The position numbers and the translations under genes were made by a program. 64,000 nucleotides of DNA from Planctomycetota bacterium (GTDB lineage Bacteria; Planctomycetota; Phycisphaerae; Sedimentisphaerales; Anaerobacaceae): assembly GCA_019456145.1 (NCBI GenBank), contig VRUL01000001.1, forward strand, positions 186,001 through 250,000. The letters run 5' to 3'. Positions 38,476 to 47,434 of this stretch are shown here, piece by piece; position 1 is the stretch's first letter; every line of letters starts with the position of its first letter. The notes below the pieces were generated by a model. The model saw only the letters and a list, made by a program, of their open reading frames with translations, searched no databases and was not told the origin of the DNA.

Positions 38476-38652
38476 AGAGCCTATCCGATAACCGGGTCGT
38501 TATGAGGCCGAGCGAAAAGTTCGAGGCCAAGGCGGCAGGGGCAAAATCGCCGCAGGCGTAGCCAAAGTTACGTTGAGGACGATTTTGACCCGACAACGCA
38601 GTCATCGGACTTTGCAGCCGGCCGTAATAGAGCCGGTTATCGGATAGGCTCT
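38476..38652. repeat. 177-bp element with perfect 20-bp terminal inverted repeats (MITE- or REP-like)
   Basis: The ends AGAGCCTATCCGATAACCGG (38476-38495) and its exact complement (38633-38652) bound a GC-rich interior. The interior contains further local repeats such as GAGGCC...GAGGCC and GGCAGGGGCAAAATCGCC. No coding frame of note lies inside and no clear target-site duplication is seen. It has the form of a non-autonomous transposable element or a large structured intergenic repeat. A single copy is present in this window. Confidence 0.65.
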
Positions 38653-38928
38653 AAGACAACAGGATTGTTTTTGGAGGAATGATTTATATAAATTTTTTAA
38701 AAAGTATTGTAGAGTTCAATTTCCGTTCGGATTTTCAAATAATCTTTCCCTGGTTGTCCTAAAGAGGGCTTGTTTTCTTGATATCTGTTCTTTCATCGAC
38801 CTTTTCCGCCACTTCGCTCTAAGGAACCAACAATGGCAAATCCCTCCGAAATTTCCTCCGGCCCACATAAAGTCTGATAATATTTAGTCTTTCGTAGCTA
38901 AAACTACGGTTTTTCAACAATTTTATTC

Positions 38929-38958
38929 TTGACAAATGCTGGGTTCGGCAGTTAAATT
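38929..38958 (+). promoter_or_regulatory. Promoter of the HTH-REC regulator gene
   Basis: A perfect TTGACA (38929-38934) and TAAATT (38953-38958) have an 18-base spacer; start would fall near 38965, giving a leader of about 60 bases. A short stem-loop CGTAG/CTACG followed by GTTTTT lies 20 bases upstream, around 38894-38914. The remaining gap from 38653 shows nothing else. Confidence 0.5.
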
Positions 38959-39026
38959 AGGATAATAAGGCAATTTGGACAGTCCTTGGGCTAAAAGGAT
39001 TTGGTTGAGGAAGAGGAATAGACAAG

Positions 39027-39593
39027 ATGAAGGATTTATTTACAACCGGCGAGGCCGCTGAAGTTTGCAAGATAAGCCAGCAGACAATCATCCGTTGTTT
39101 TGATTCTGGCAGACTCCAGGGATTTCGTATTCCCGGCTCAAAATTCCGGAGAATTCCACGCCAGAAACTCGTCAAATTCATGAAGGAAAACAATATTCCC
39201 CTTGATAACCTCGAGTCCGGCAAAAAGAAGGTCCTTGTCGTTGATGATGATGCCGAAATCGTCGAGCTTATTGTGGACGTTCTCGTCCGCGATGGTAGAT
39301 TCGAAATCAAAACCGCATCGAGCGGCTATGAGGCGGGAATATCGACCCAGCGGTTCAGACCTGACCTGATATTACTCGACTATATGTTACCCGATGTCAA
39401 TGGAAATATCGTTTGCCAGACGATAAGAGAAAATCCAGAATTCGGAAACATCAAAATTATTATTGTCAGCGGGGTTGTAAAACAGGATGAGATCGACCAG
39501 CTCTTAAAATCCGGTGCCGAAGATTTCATAAAAAAACCGTTTAACATCACGGAACTGACCGACAAAATCGTTACTGTTTTACAGATGAAATAA
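39027..39593 (+). CDS. Response regulator with N-terminal MerR/excisionase-type helix-turn-helix
   Basis: 188 residues. Residues 1-55 are an HTH_17-type DNA-binding domain ('FTTGEAAEVCKISQQTIIRCFDSGRL', then 'RIPRQKLVKFM'). Residues 68-187 form a receiver domain with the acidic pair in 'VLVVDDDAE', the phosphorylated aspartate in 'DLILLDYMLPDV', the switch serine in 'IIIVSG' and the lysine in 'FIKKPF'. The order is inverted relative to most response regulators, where REC comes first. The kinase gene 103 bases downstream, same strand, is the likely partner. This architecture I have met in planctomycetes and some deltaproteobacteria. Confidence 0.9.
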   Translation: MKDLFTTGEAAEVCKISQQTIIRCFDSGRLQGFRIPGSKFRRIPRQKLVKFMKENNIPLDNLESGKKKVLVVDDDAEIVELIVDVLVRDGRFEIKTASSGYEAGISTQRFRPDLILLDYMLPDVNGNIVCQTIRENPEFGNIKIIIVSGVVKQDEIDQLLKSGAEDFIKKPFNITELTDKIVTVLQMK

Positions 39594-39696
39594 ATTAGTG
39601 AGCAATCGTTAGCCAATAGATTGCTTCGGTCGTAATGACACCCCCCGGTTGAAACCCAGGAACAAATACCACGACTAAGTACGAGGATATAACTAA

Positions 39697-41922
39697 ATGC
39701 CGGATGAAAAAGTTGATCCAACAGCCGCACAACAGGTAGAGCTTGCTATTCGTAGGCTCGATTCGCTTTCGACCTTGCCATTGGTTGCAGTACAATTTTT
39801 TTCCAGGCTCTTACAACCCCAGTTCTCTCCTTCTGCCATAGCTGAGATTATTGAATTAGACCCGGCCCTTACCGCCAGGATTCTTTCGATCATCCACCGG
39901 CAGGGTTTAAGCGTCTCTGGTGAAAAGTTTTCGCTCCGTCATGCAATTGACAAGCTGCCTGCACACCTTATTCGCGAGGTTCTTTTTTCTGTTAAGATTC
40001 TTGGGGCTTTCGAATCCGGCGACGACAGAACCATGCTTAGGAAAGAGCTGGCGCTTCATTCACTTGCAGTTGCCTGTTGTGCTAAAGATATCGCTGAAAT
40101 TGTATCGCCTCGCATAAATCCCCTGTTGGCTCACTGCGCTGGCTTGCTTCACGATATAGGAAAACTTGCGCTCCAAGAGGTAATGCCCAAGAGCTTTGCC
40201 CATATTCTCGAAGAAGCAAAGTCAACAGGAGCCGGTGCCTGTACTATCGAGCAAAAGCACCTTGGCTTAGATCACACAATCCTCGGCAAGCGTCTGGCTC
40301 AAAAGTGGCACCTGCCGCATCAAATTGCCCTTGCCATCTGGCTTCATCACAGTGATGTTGTGAGGATTTCTCAAAATATGCCTGAAGCAAGAATCGCCCA
40401 GGTTGTACAGTTGGCCGATTCAATAGCACGCCAATCCGGCATTGGCCGGTCCGGCAGCTTTGATTCACCGGAACCGCCAGAGCAAATCGCCCAATCGCTT
40501 GCAATAAACTTAGAGCAACTGCAGCAAATCCGCCGAAAGCTGCCCGAGACAGTCAGACAGAAATCCGAAGTCTTAGGCCTTGATTTGCCAAACGCCGCGG
40601 CGTCCTATTGTGACATAGTTCACACTACTGCTGCACGATTGGCTCATGAGCACACAGAATTATCTCTTGAAAATCGTCAATTACAAAGCGATTCGAGCCA
40701 TTTCGATTTTATAAAAGAATTTCTGCTCGGCATAGATTCGGCTGCCGGAGCCATCGATACAGCAGAAAATTTTGCTGTTAGTTGGCAAAAGTTTTATCAA
40801 ACAGGTATGGTTTGTTTATATTTAGCCCCTCAGGCCGGCTCGCAATCTCTCGAAGCTGTTGTTGTTGAAAACCTCTCGCAAACAAAGCTGATTTACTTGA
40901 ATGTTCCCCCCGAAACACCCTCAATACCGAAAGTGATAGCACGTGACTTTGAAATTTTGGATGCTCACGATTATGTTGATTGGTTGTTTGAGCAATTGGA
41001 TGTTGACTTTGACTCCAACCAGACTAAGTTGATGCCTCTACTCGCCGGCGGTAAAGCAATCGGGGCAATTGTTTTTGAGCTTCGGTATCCCGCAGATGTA
41101 GAGCTGTTCTGGGAAAAGTTCAGAACATCTGCTTCGATTGCCGGTTCTGTTTTGGATGCGGCTTGTGATGCCGCCAAACAACAGCGTTATCTCGAGCAGT
41201 TTGCCCAGCTTCTTGTAAAACCCAAAGACATCCAGCCCCGGGATGCCACAGAGAGTTCCCTGAGCGCTTTAGTTGAGATGGCAGCCGGAGCAGCGCACGA
41301 ACTAAATAACCCCCTCTCGGTAATATCCGGCCGAGCGCAGTTTCTCAGCGAGACCGAGACTGAGCAAGGGAAAAAGCAAATCCTGAAACAGATTCAGGAA
41401 AACGCCGGCGAAATATCCAGGATTATCGAGGGGCTCATGAGTTTTGCCAGGCCGCAGGAACCCAGGCCCACCGAGACGAATATCAAAAAGATACTTGATG
41501 AAGCTGTACAATTGACCAGCCAAAAAACCGGCGTAGAACATATCAACATCCAAATCGAGGTTACCGACGATTTAAAAAGCGTTTTCGTAGATTCAGCTCA
41601 GATTGTATCAGCAATTGCAAATGTCTTTTCCAACGCCATTGAATCCTATACCGGCAGTCTCGGACCCATAAAGGTTACAGCCATCCCAGAGGAATCCGGA
41701 AATTTTGTGAAGTTACAAATCAGTGACCTCGGTTGTGGAATGGATGCGCAAACACTCGAAAAAGCGACCCAGCCATTCTTTTCCGCGAAGCCTGCTGGCC
41801 GAAAACAAGGAATGGGTCTTGCCTACACTCACCGGTTCGTTCAATTAAACAAAGGACAGCTTCGCATAGTAAGTCGGCCAGGAAGTGGAACAACCGTGAC
41901 GATAATGTTGCCTTGTAAATGA
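39697..41922 (+). CDS. HDOD domain - GAF-like - histidine kinase fusion
   Basis: 741 residues. Residues about 15-290 form an HDOD domain ('LDSLSTLPLVAVQFFSRLL', 'IIELDPALTARILSI') that retains an HD-type motif 'HCAGLLHDIGKLAL' with later histidines ('LGLDHTILGKRLA'). The middle (about 340-500) looks like a GAF-type fold. From 525 there is a histidine kinase: H-box 'AAGAAHELNNPLSVISGRAQ', N-box 'SNAIESY', G-box 'DLGCGMDAQ' and 'KQGMGLAYTHRFVQ'. There are no membrane helices, so it is a cytoplasmic kinase. Whether the HD site is catalytic cannot be told. It follows the HTH-REC gene and probably phosphorylates it. Confidence 0.9.
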   Translation: MPDEKVDPTAAQQVELAIRRLDSLSTLPLVAVQFFSRLLQPQFSPSAIAEIIELDPALTARILSIIHRQGLSVSGEKFSLRHAIDKLPAHLIREVLFSVKILGAFESGDDRTMLRKELALHSLAVACCAKDIAEIVSPRINPLLAHCAGLLHDIGKLALQEVMPKSFAHILEEAKSTGAGACTIEQKHLGLDHTILGKRLAQKWHLPHQIALAIWLHHSDVVRISQNMPEARIAQVVQLADSIARQSGIGRSGSFDSPEPPEQIAQSLAINLEQLQQIRRKLPETVRQKSEVLGLDLPNAAASYCDIVHTTAARLAHEHTELSLENRQLQSDSSHFDFIKEFLLGIDSAAGAIDTAENFAVSWQKFYQTGMVCLYLAPQAGSQSLEAVVVENLSQTKLIYLNVPPETPSIPKVIARDFEILDAHDYVDWLFEQLDVDFDSNQTKLMPLLAGGKAIGAIVFELRYPADVELFWEKFRTSASIAGSVLDAACDAAKQQRYLEQFAQLLVKPKDIQPRDATESSLSALVEMAAGAAHELNNPLSVISGRAQFLSETETEQGKKQILKQIQENAGEISRIIEGLMSFARPQEPRPTETNIKKILDEAVQLTSQKTGVEHINIQIEVTDDLKSVFVDSAQIVSAIANVFSNAIESYTGSLGPIKVTAIPEESGNFVKLQISDLGCGMDAQTLEKATQPFFSAKPAGRKQGMGLAYTHRFVQLNKGQLRIVSRPGSGTTVTIMLPCK

Positions 41923-42290
41923 TGATATCGGATCCACGAAAGACAAAGGCCGACAGCATAAAGCCAAAGGTAATAGCGTAACATTTATTATGAGATTCGT
42001 CGTTGCGCTAAGAGTGATGACCAGGCAACTCCGACATAGGGGGATAAGCTGTTTTATGCCTGGGGGCCCCATTCCAGCAGTGAGTCCGAGAATGCGAACA
42101 AATTGGTCCCGACAAATCAAGATACTTTTTTCAATATCCAGCCCTTAACCACCATGAACCTGATAACTGATTATTTATAGGGCTGCCTCTTAGAATCTTC
42201 ATTAGAGTCTGTTGTTCTTAAAGCCGACGGCCAACTAAGCCGAATTTAAATCCGGAGACCATTCCAGGTTTAATTATTGAAAGGGATTCT
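41923..42290. other. Intergenic region without recognised features
   Basis: I see no open frame with a ribosome site, no tRNA and no recognisable riboswitch. The segment 42040-42080 is locally GC-rich (a run of G near 42060 next to GGGGCCCC) and could fold, but no specific structure stands out. Confidence 0.5.
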
Positions 42291-42314
42291 CCAAACGCCA
42301 AATAATGCGTTTGG
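42291..42314 (+). repeat. Stem-loop, copy 1 of a repeated hairpin
   Basis: CCAAACGC - CAAATAAT - GCGTTTGG, an 8-bp stem with an 8-base loop, located just before the GAF-like gene. The 17 bases AAATAATGCGTTTGGGA (42300-42316) recur exactly at 43201-43217 after the gene. Confidence 0.5.
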
Positions 42315-42334
42315 GACCCCAAAAAAGGTGTCTT

Positions 42335-43093
42335 GTGGACAATAAACAACGACATAGAAAATTACGTCTGCTTCTTGGGAAGATGAACAAAGAGCGCAAA
42401 AAGCAGGCCCAAAAAATAGATATACTTTGCAATGACTTCATCTCTGCTCAGGGGGACTTTATCAAAAGGCTGAATACTATCAATTTCACTGCAGATTTTT
42501 ACGAGACAATCCTCGGAACAACCGACTTGAGCAGCCTTTTATATACTGCCGGCAAAATTATCAAAAATGAAATCCTCGACTCAAATGTCACTTTCTTTTT
42601 GCTTGGTTTCCCGTCTCATAAGGAGTCGCGACAACGGCTTCCGCTTCAGAAGGACGACTTCGAAGTGTATATATTCGACAGTGCCCGGTCACCTGTACCA
42701 GCCGTATCAAAAGTGCAGCAAATTGCTCTTGAAAACCAGCATTTGCCGGCACCTGTAGTTGAGCAGGAACAGGTGGAGAATTGTTTCACACCTGAACTGG
42801 TGGAGAATATCTGCAAGTCAAACAAGCTTTGCACCCTCGATGATATGTTTGCAATGGGTCTACAGGGCAATTTAATTAGGCTAAGTAAAATCTCTGCTAT
42901 TACGGTCCCCCTGCGCCGATTCGGTTCGTCGTTGGGCTTTATATTGATTTACCGCCTGTCCCAAAACAAGTTAACTCCCGAGGTGCTAACAAACATATCT
43001 GCTGTGACCCGCGGATTGTCCCGGGCGATTCAATCTTGCCAGGTAATTTTACACTCCGTCGCTTGTACCCAACCATCTGCTGGTCAGCCGTAG
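42335..43093 (+). CDS. GAF-like sensor domain protein, unknown ligand
   Basis: About 252 residues from the GTG at 42335, which follows AAGGTG; an in-frame ATG at 42305 lies inside the stem-loop and is less likely. A coiled-coil N-terminus ('KMNKERKKQAQKIDILCNDF') leads to one GAF-type domain (about 60-250), with 'SLLYTAGKIIKNEI', a sheet-rich middle and 'ISAITVPLRRFGSSLGFILIYR', the usual last GAF strand. No output domain is attached. The middle of the neighbouring HDOD kinase also looks GAF-like, so the two may share a signal or form a complex. It is bracketed by the repeated hairpin. Confidence 0.65.
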   Translation: MDNKQRHRKLRLLLGKMNKERKKQAQKIDILCNDFISAQGDFIKRLNTINFTADFYETILGTTDLSSLLYTAGKIIKNEILDSNVTFFLLGFPSHKESRQRLPLQKDDFEVYIFDSARSPVPAVSKVQQIALENQHLPAPVVEQEQVENCFTPELVENICKSNKLCTLDDMFAMGLQGNLIRLSKISAITVPLRRFGSSLGFILIYRLSQNKLTPEVLTNISAVTRGLSRAIQSCQVILHSVACTQPSAGQP

Positions 43094-43189
43094 CGACTTG
43101 CCTCACAGGACGCCGTTGCTGGTGCAGGCAAGCGTGGGCGTAACGCCAGTGTAGGCGATTAGAAATTTTACTCCGGTAGGGACGAATTT

Positions 43190-43216
43190 CCCTAAATGCG
43201 AAATAATGCGTTTGGG
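43190..43216 (+). repeat. Stem-loop, copy 2 of the repeated hairpin
   Basis: CCCTAAATGC - GAAATAAT - GCGTTTGGG. As plus-strand RNA the stem holds with two G-U pairs where copy 1 has G-C pairs, so structure is kept while sequence drifts. It lies in the 196-base gap between the GAF-like gene and the convergent 1294-residue gene, where it could act in RNA 3'-end formation. Confidence 0.45.
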
Positions 43217-43289
43217 AGTTCCGAAAATAAATCTTCAATCCTCGGCAGATATTGGTTAGTTTCGCCTCTGGTGGACTACCTCACTAACA

Positions 43290-46200
43290 CTATTCGACCT
43301 TCTTATAGAATTCGGCTTCACGGTCGGAAAGCCTGTTCTGCTCAATCATTGTTCCGATACGCTGCAAGTCGACATCTCGAGGCTCACCGCCCGCCGATTG
43401 TACCCCCGCGGATTGGCCGAAACCGGCTGGAATCACTTGCAAAAACCTGTTTACAGAAACTGTCGATACAAGTACCGCTATTACAAATACCCCCACTAAA
43501 AAAAATCTGGATTGCAGCTTTGAAGGCGCGTGATGAGGACGCGGCAGATGTTCTTTTTTTACAGCCGCCTTTGCAGGGTAACGACATCGGTCACAATATA
43601 AGCAATCCATTTGGTCTTTGCCGGTAAGCCCGAACTCGCAACTGCCGAATCTTTTTGCCGGGACATACCGCTTCAGAATTACTGTATTGTTAAGCAGCGA
43701 CAGAAAAGCTCCAACCGGGCAAAGGTATCTACACCAGAAGCGAGTATAAAAAACCGAGCCTATCAGAGCTATCGCCACTATTAGCAATATAGATAATCGC
43801 AAAAATTGAAAGTTGAAGATTGAGATGAGGGGATCTGCCGCAAGAGTCGTTCGGTTTCTGGATAAAAAGAATACAATTATGACAACCAAAAGCACTACAT
43901 ATTTGACAAATCTCCCTTTTTGCATTGTTTCTATCGATATCGGGTGCTTGAATCTTTCAGGGACAACAGACCCAAGCAATTCCTGTACGGCCCCGAATGG
44001 ACAAATGTAACCACAATAAATGTTGCCGAAAAAAATTATCAAAAGGGGTGTTCCTATCGCAAGCAGAAATGCGCCCGACAATCCTAAAGCAGGAGCCTGC
44101 AAAGACAGTATGCTCGCTATTTGTTCGCTGGAGTACTGGGTGTTCAAAATGATACCACCGACTACAAGATTAAGGCAAAGAACCGCCAATCTGCTCCGAA
44201 ATCCTCCGCGATAGATTACAATTAAAGCAAGTGCGACAGCGCCGATCAAATATATCCCGTGCGTGTCCGTCAGGTTGGCCAGATGAGTTCTTTCTTTGAG
44301 CTTAGGTTCAAGACTATGGCCGAGGGCTTGGCTGGCGAACCTGTGAGCCGAAGTTTGAAGCGCCGAAAGAATAGCTTCAGAGCTGACTGTGGCCCCGGTT
44401 ACCGAGTGGACATCCGCAAAAGGCTGAAGCCCGAAAAGATTACGTCCGTTGAGACGATCATACCAGGCCAATTCATTTGTCTCAGGGGGGACACCTCTTG
44501 GTGCATCCGTTTGACTGAGGAGGTCAAGGTATGCAGGTGTTTCATTGGACCGTATTATATGGAAGTTAATCAGTCTGCCGGTAGTATCTACATAAATGGC
44601 AAGATTCATCTTACCGCCAAAACCACGGACCCCAGGCGCCAGGTCTTCAGAGCTAAAGACGTACCCTGTTAGTTTATCGTTGGCATCGCAAATCCTGAAA
44701 TAATTGATTTTGCGAGCACTATCGCCAAGAACAGTTGATTTCTCCTCAATGCTAAGCTCACCGGCTAGCGCTTGAACTGCATATTGTGGTAATGACGGCC
44801 TCAGCTTCGCAGCAGCCTCGGTAAGCAGGTTCGAGCACAGGACGATGCATACCCCAATACCAAACAGGATGTAGCCAAGCCTCCGTATTCTAAAGATGGT
44901 TGTATCTATAGAACAAATCTTTTCCGGCTTATATATTCTCAGTACGGCAGCCGGCGTATTGGCCAAAATAAAGAGTATAAAGACAAGTATTGTGAACTTT
45001 ACCCCGAGCACTGGAACAAGGATAAGGCTGGTTAACAATCCCCCGGCTGAAGCGCCGATGTGATCGGCCATTTCGAGTTTACTGCCGGCCTGGCCGGCTT
45101 CAAATCCGGAATCAGCAAGCCCCCTGGCGGCTAACGGAAAATAGCACCCGCTGCAGAAACCGCACAAGACAAACGCGCTGCCAAAAATAAGGTGTGTCCA
45201 TTGTTCGGCCGGCAAAAAGGCAATTGTGCTCAGGATTAGCGCATGCACAAAAATTACCGAAAATAACAGAATGTGCGGTTGAATTTTCCTTTCGCCTAAA
45301 AGCAAATGCCTGATTAAACTTGCTCCGATAGTTAAGCCTGCCATAAACACAGACGAAATAATCCCAATGTGCAGATAAAGCGAGCCAAACCGGGTTTGAT
45401 ACAGGTAGTACAGAGAAATCACGACACCGATCCCGACACAACCGGCGGAGAAAACCAAAAACGTACTGTCAAAACTGGATTTGCTCTCTTGCCGGGTTGT
45501 TTTCAAAATGTAGATGAATCGCAGGGATACGAAAACAAGAATAGGAATAACAAACGCTAATGGGCCGGCCAACACTAGGTGTTTAACAAATTTGGCGATC
45601 GGTGCTTCCGATTGTTTCGCTGCAAGCAATAAACTATACAAATGTGTTAAAGGTTTGGAATCACGATTAATCAAAAGCTCCTCCGGCAAATCCGCACTGG
45701 AATAGTTCTTGATTGCCTTCTCGGCCCGGTCCGGCAGATAAACAGAAAGTAAAGCCGCCGGAGGATAAACACTTCCTCCGCCCTCTATTGACGCAAAGCG
45801 GTCTCGCAGCGTACCGGGATTGCTGGTGAGGTTTTCAGAATCTGACACTATAAACCATGTCTCCTCGCCGGGCGTTAGAACAAGATGCGAGAAAACTTCC
45901 TCGAGGGTCAGTTTCGTCGAGGCCCCAAGGTTGATTAGCTCAGAGCCCATAATATTTTCACCGCCAGCTACCCGGACTTGCAACACCCCCCCGGGCCGCA
46001 GTGCCTCTTGAACCTGACGATAAAATTCAAGCGTGTAATACCGGTTCAGAACCGAGCTGGTTGCATCGGGCAAGTTGAGGATTACAATGTCATAATACTC
46101 TTTCTTTTCAGCCAGCAACGAGCGAATGTCGCCGGTACCGGTTTCCAATCGCTCATCGGTGATTTTCAGCCTCGGGGGTATAAATTTCTCAACTCCCTGA

Positions 46201-47174
46201 ACATATTCATTGTCACAATGTGCCCAGGTTATAATTTTGGTCTGTGGCAATCGCAGGAATTCGGAGCAGAGACCTAATCCTGAGCCGATAACAAGGACCC
46301 TCTCGGCATCAGGATTTTGGCACAATCCAATAGCTGCAATCCGCCCGGCCGTGCTCTCATCGGGCAATACTTCGCAGGTGCTGCCTTGGCGAACCGCTAC
46401 CCATTGGCCCTGGTAAATTCCGTAAAGGTACTCCGCCTGTGCCGTCCGGAATGATCCGTCGGGCACGTTCCCGGGAAACAGCTTGCCCCACTTTATAATT
46501 TGCATCTGTTGCATCACGGCCTTGTCGGCCCCGGCAATCAAACAAACTAAAACGCATACCGGCACAAGAGCCAAGAGCCATCGTCTTGTCCGGGTCCGCC
46601 TTTGGACGGATACGAAAAATACCGACAGCGAGACAATAAAGGCCAGTATAAAGAAGATAGTTGCCGAGCCTGCGCCAAAACCAAGAAGCACAGTTGTCGC
46701 AAGGCCCCCGAAAAAACTCCCGGCTGCTTCAATTATGTATACACGCGAAACGGGAAGTTTTTGACCCTGTTGAAACCACCTGCAGGCAATGGGAAAAAGC
46801 ATTCCCGTGATGATATTGACCGGCGCGTTGAGCACTATTGACAGGATCAGAATCGTTCGTATTGACCATAGTTCGTAGGATTCGATGCCTGCCAGCTCCC
46901 GTGCCTGGATAATCAAAACCGCTTGAAGAATAAAGGCCGGCAGATAAGCCAGAAATAGAAATTCTATGTGTTTAAGCAGTTTGTCAGCTAAAGCCTTTGC
47001 TTTGTTAACCAGAAGAGCTGCCAAGCCCACCCACAAAAACCAGGAGCCGAAAAAGATACCCACGCTTATATCGTTGCCTTCGAAGGTGGTGATAAACTCG
47101 CGAAAAAGAAGCGTCTGGGCCGAGATTGTAAACAGGCCGTAACTGAATATCAGAAAAACGCGAGCGGCTCTCAT
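43290..47174 (-). CDS. Giant membrane fusion: MFS/spermidine-synthase-like, FMN-binding and NapH/NosR-type 4Fe-4S domains
   Basis: 1294 residues. (a) 1-210: about six membrane helices beginning 'FLIFSYGLFTISAQTLLFREF', as in the fused MFS/spermidine-synthase family. (b) 240-450: a Rossmann methyltransferase/aminopropyltransferase-like domain with 'ERVLVIGSGLGLCSEFL' and 'YDIVILNLPDATSSVLNRYYT'. (c) 530-800: more helices. (d) 800-945: an FMN-binding domain with the attachment-type motif 'HSVTGATVSSEA'. (e) 975-1250: helices with 'CGYICPFGAVQELLG', 'CRYLCPVGAFLSLL' and 'CLYCDRC', as in NapH, NosR and RnfH-like electron-transfer proteins. Sections d and e resemble NosR architecture. The combination implies a membrane redox protein carrying flavin and iron-sulfur groups; role unknown. 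The frame is intact over its full length. Confidence 0.85.
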   Translation of the reverse strand: MRAARVFLIFSYGLFTISAQTLLFREFITTFEGNDISVGIFFGSWFLWVGLAALLVNKAKALADKLLKHIEFLFLAYLPAFILQAVLIIQARELAGIESYELWSIRTILILSIVLNAPVNIITGMLFPIACRWFQQGQKLPVSRVYIIEAAGSFFGGLATTVLLGFGAGSATIFFILAFIVSLSVFFVSVQRRTRTRRWLLALVPVCVLVCLIAGADKAVMQQMQIIKWGKLFPGNVPDGSFRTAQAEYLYGIYQGQWVAVRQGSTCEVLPDESTAGRIAAIGLCQNPDAERVLVIGSGLGLCSEFLRLPQTKIITWAHCDNEYVQGVEKFIPPRLKITDERLETGTGDIRSLLAEKKEYYDIVILNLPDATSSVLNRYYTLEFYRQVQEALRPGGVLQVRVAGGENIMGSELINLGASTKLTLEEVFSHLVLTPGEETWFIVSDSENLTSNPGTLRDRFASIEGGGSVYPPAALLSVYLPDRAEKAIKNYSSADLPEELLINRDSKPLTHLYSLLLAAKQSEAPIAKFVKHLVLAGPLAFVIPILVFVSLRFIYILKTTRQESKSSFDSTFLVFSAGCVGIGVVISLYYLYQTRFGSLYLHIGIISSVFMAGLTIGASLIRHLLLGERKIQPHILLFSVIFVHALILSTIAFLPAEQWTHLIFGSAFVLCGFCSGCYFPLAARGLADSGFEAGQAGSKLEMADHIGASAGGLLTSLILVPVLGVKFTILVFILFILANTPAAVLRIYKPEKICSIDTTIFRIRRLGYILFGIGVCIVLCSNLLTEAAAKLRPSLPQYAVQALAGELSIEEKSTVLGDSARKINYFRICDANDKLTGYVFSSEDLAPGVRGFGGKMNLAIYVDTTGRLINFHIIRSNETPAYLDLLSQTDAPRGVPPETNELAWYDRLNGRNLFGLQPFADVHSVTGATVSSEAILSALQTSAHRFASQALGHSLEPKLKERTHLANLTDTHGIYLIGAVALALIVIYRGGFRSRLAVLCLNLVVGGIILNTQYSSEQIASILSLQAPALGLSGAFLLAIGTPLLIIFFGNIYCGYICPFGAVQELLGSVVPERFKHPISIETMQKGRFVKYVVLLVVIIVFFLSRNRTTLAADPLISIFNFQFLRLSILLIVAIALIGSVFYTRFWCRYLCPVGAFLSLLNNTVILKRYVPAKRFGSCEFGLTGKDQMDCLYCDRCRYPAKAAVKKEHLPRPHHAPSKLQSRFFLVGVFVIAVLVSTVSVNRFLQVIPAGFGQSAGVQSAGGEPRDVDLQRIGTMIEQNRLSDREAEFYKKVE

Positions 47175-47289
47175 ATGTTGCCTATTTTAACAAAAAATCA
47201 ATCAAAAACGAACGTGTCTAACGAGAAAATCAGAAAAAAATAAAAAAAATTTTATTTCTGCATATATAACGAGTTAAAGAAAATCATTG

Positions 47290-47397
47290 TTCGAAAAATC
47301 ACGTAATTTTCGTACCAAAAGTGAACATTCGTGCAATTATAGAGAGACCATTCGAATTCGAAGAGACGAGTTCGCTAATTCGAATACGTATTCGAAT
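47290..47397 (+). promoter_or_regulatory. Array of TTCGAA palindromes upstream of the AT-rich island operon
   Basis: TTCGAA occurs at 47290, 47351, 47357, 47379 and 47391. TTCGAATTCGAA (47351-47362) is a perfect 12-bp palindrome and ATTCGAATACGTATTCGAAT (47378-47397) a perfect 20-bp palindrome. They sit just before the first island gene at 47435. The divergent gap (47175-47434) also contains a long A/T hairpin at 47231-47260. The arrangement suggests cooperative binding by a dimeric regulator or recombinase. Confidence 0.55.
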
Positions 47398-47434
47398 GAT
47401 CGATTTCAGATTTCGTTTTCGAGAGGCAATGAAG

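Noticed and set aside
38348-38605. 85-codon minus-strand open frame
   Set aside because: It runs through the inverted-repeat element, has no ribosome site and an unnatural composition; read as chance.
42335-43093. Hairpin-flanked GAF gene as a transposable unit
   Set aside because: There is no transposase or target duplication, and the hairpins are better read as RNA structures.
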